DNA from: M3007 sp038249605
GTDB taxonomy: Bacteria > Bacteroidota > Bacteroidia > Chitinophagales > Saprospiraceae
DNA length: 31,274 nucleotides
Direction of reading: 5' to 3'
Assembly (NCBI GenBank): GCA_038249605.1
Contig: JBBSDH010000019.1
Span: 1-31,274 of the forward strand
Shown: piece after piece, positions 30,835-31,274 of the stretch
How positions within the stretch are numbered: the stretch's first letter is position 1
Layout: each line of letters opens with the position of its first letter
Made by a program: the position numbers and the translations under genes
Notes under the pieces: generated by a model
What the model saw: only the letters and a program-made list of their open reading frames with translations
What the model was told of the DNA's origin: nothing
Databases searched by the model: none

Positions 30835-31179
30835 ATGCAACTCGAAATCTGGGAAAGCAAAAAAGGAACCAAGGTGGTAGCCGCCTCCAACCTCTTCGCC
30901 GCACTTCGCCTGCCGGTACGCCAATATGGGGCCGTAGTCCGCAAATGGCTGCGCGATGCTTACGAATTCAGCGACAGCGGCATCCGCAGGCCACAAGCCT
31001 ACCGCGATTACGCCAAACGCCCGCGTCCGGGCGAACCGATGGAAGACTTCTTCCTTACCCTCGAACTGGCCAAACTCATCGCCCTGCGCACCAACAGCAA
31101 GGATAAACTCAAATACGCACGCCTGCTCGACGCCTACGAGCACAACGGACAAATGAATTTGTTTCAATCCGCAGCCTAG
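30835..31179 (+). CDS. Small AntA/AntB-like putative DNA-binding protein
   Basis: The protein is 114 residues. It begins QLEIWESKKGTKVVAASNLF, then a region RQYGAVVRKWLRDAYEFSD, then FFLTLELAKLIALRTNSKDKLKYARLLDAYE. The last part resembles the TLD-x-AKELAM...-K-x-x-R-x-Y segment of phage AntA/AntB-type antirepressor domains; the resemblance is by eye only. The codon usage is ordinary for this genome. It could be a regulator of phage or mobile origin. It has its own strong promoter and is flanked on the right by a perfect 31-bp inverted repeat. A generic hypothetical protein remains possible. Confidence 0.8.
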   Translation: MQLEIWESKKGTKVVAASNLFAALRLPVRQYGAVVRKWLRDAYEFSDSGIRRPQAYRDYAKRPRPGEPMEDFFLTLELAKLIALRTNSKDKLKYARLLDAYEHNGQMNLFQSAA

Positions 31180-31194
31180 GATTACCCATAACAC

Positions 31195-31274
31195 TATATA
31201 GGAAAGGCCCGGTACAATCCAGTGCAGCTCCCCAAAGGTAGCCGCACTGGATTGTACCGGGCCTTTCCTATATA
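31195..31274. repeat. Perfect 31-bp inverted repeat at the right edge
   Basis: The arms 31195-31225 and 31244-31274 are fully complementary, with an 18-nt loop, and begin and end with TATATA. The window stops exactly at the end of the right arm, so the repeat may extend further. It starts 15 bp after the stop of the AntA/AntB-like gene. It could be a bidirectional terminator or the hairpin of a mobile or palindromic element. Confidence 0.9.

Noticed and set aside
30346..31194. 282-codon minus-strand frame
   Set aside because: Its first half is antisense to the AntA/AntB-like gene and the rest runs over the decayed paralog. It has no coherent protein, although it includes relic fragments used as evidence for the pseudogene.
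1..31274. tRNA or rRNA genes
   Set aside because: I saw no cloverleaf with a CCA-proximal acceptor or rRNA-like conserved segment on either strand. A tRNAscan/Infernal run would settle this.

Overview
The window comes from a Bacteroidota genome, probably Saprospiria/Chitinophagia-like (the class is inference). The evidence is secreted proteins ending in type IX secretion (T9SS) sorting domains of both type A and type B (CHU_C), Bacteroidota promoters of the TTTG-N19-TAnnTTTG kind, no visible Shine-Dalgarno sequences, and a ribosomal gene order running through secY-map-infA-rpmJ-rpsM-rpsK-rpsD-rpoA-rplQ.

Layout. (1) 1-10.5 kb holds three large secreted proteins: the 3' end of a PKD/PA14 protein (+), a PKD-rich type A T9SS substrate (-), and a divergent CHU_C protein (+) with ten exact 51-residue repeats. 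The last two are each split by a single apparent extra C in an ACC-CCC run. Convergent gene ends are separated by strong bidirectional hairpins. (2) 10.7-27.0 kb is the fused S10-spc-alpha operon on the minus strand, rpsJ to rplQ, with 26 genes. It includes a 38-codon rpmJ, an rpsC with a 75-residue Gly/Arg/Asp tail and an rplQ with an acidic tail. A consensus promoter precedes rpsJ and a second one lies in the rpsC-rplP gap. The str genes (rpsL, rpsG, fusA) are not directly upstream of rpsJ. (3) 27.2-30.7 kb is an accessory operon on the minus strand. It encodes a TlpA/ResA-like periplasmic thioredoxin and three tandem paralogous secreted proteins that share ten cysteines and a C-terminal helical domain. 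A decayed fourth paralog lies upstream and a further Cys-rich ORF downstream. I do not recognise this protein family, and it is the best candidate for an undescribed system. (4) 30.75-31.27 kb has a small AntA/AntB-like protein on the plus strand. Its promoter is bracketed by an inverted repeat that looks like an operator. A perfect 31-bp inverted repeat closes the window.

How the parts fit. The ribosomal block makes the translation and export core: ribosomal proteins, IF-1, methionine aminopeptidase, SecY and RNA polymerase alpha. The flanks encode Sec/T9SS-exported products. In region 3 the thioredoxin gene is 25 nt from the first Cys-rich gene, and the first two Cys-rich genes are 19 nt apart. 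This suggests a dedicated system that handles cysteines of secreted clients.
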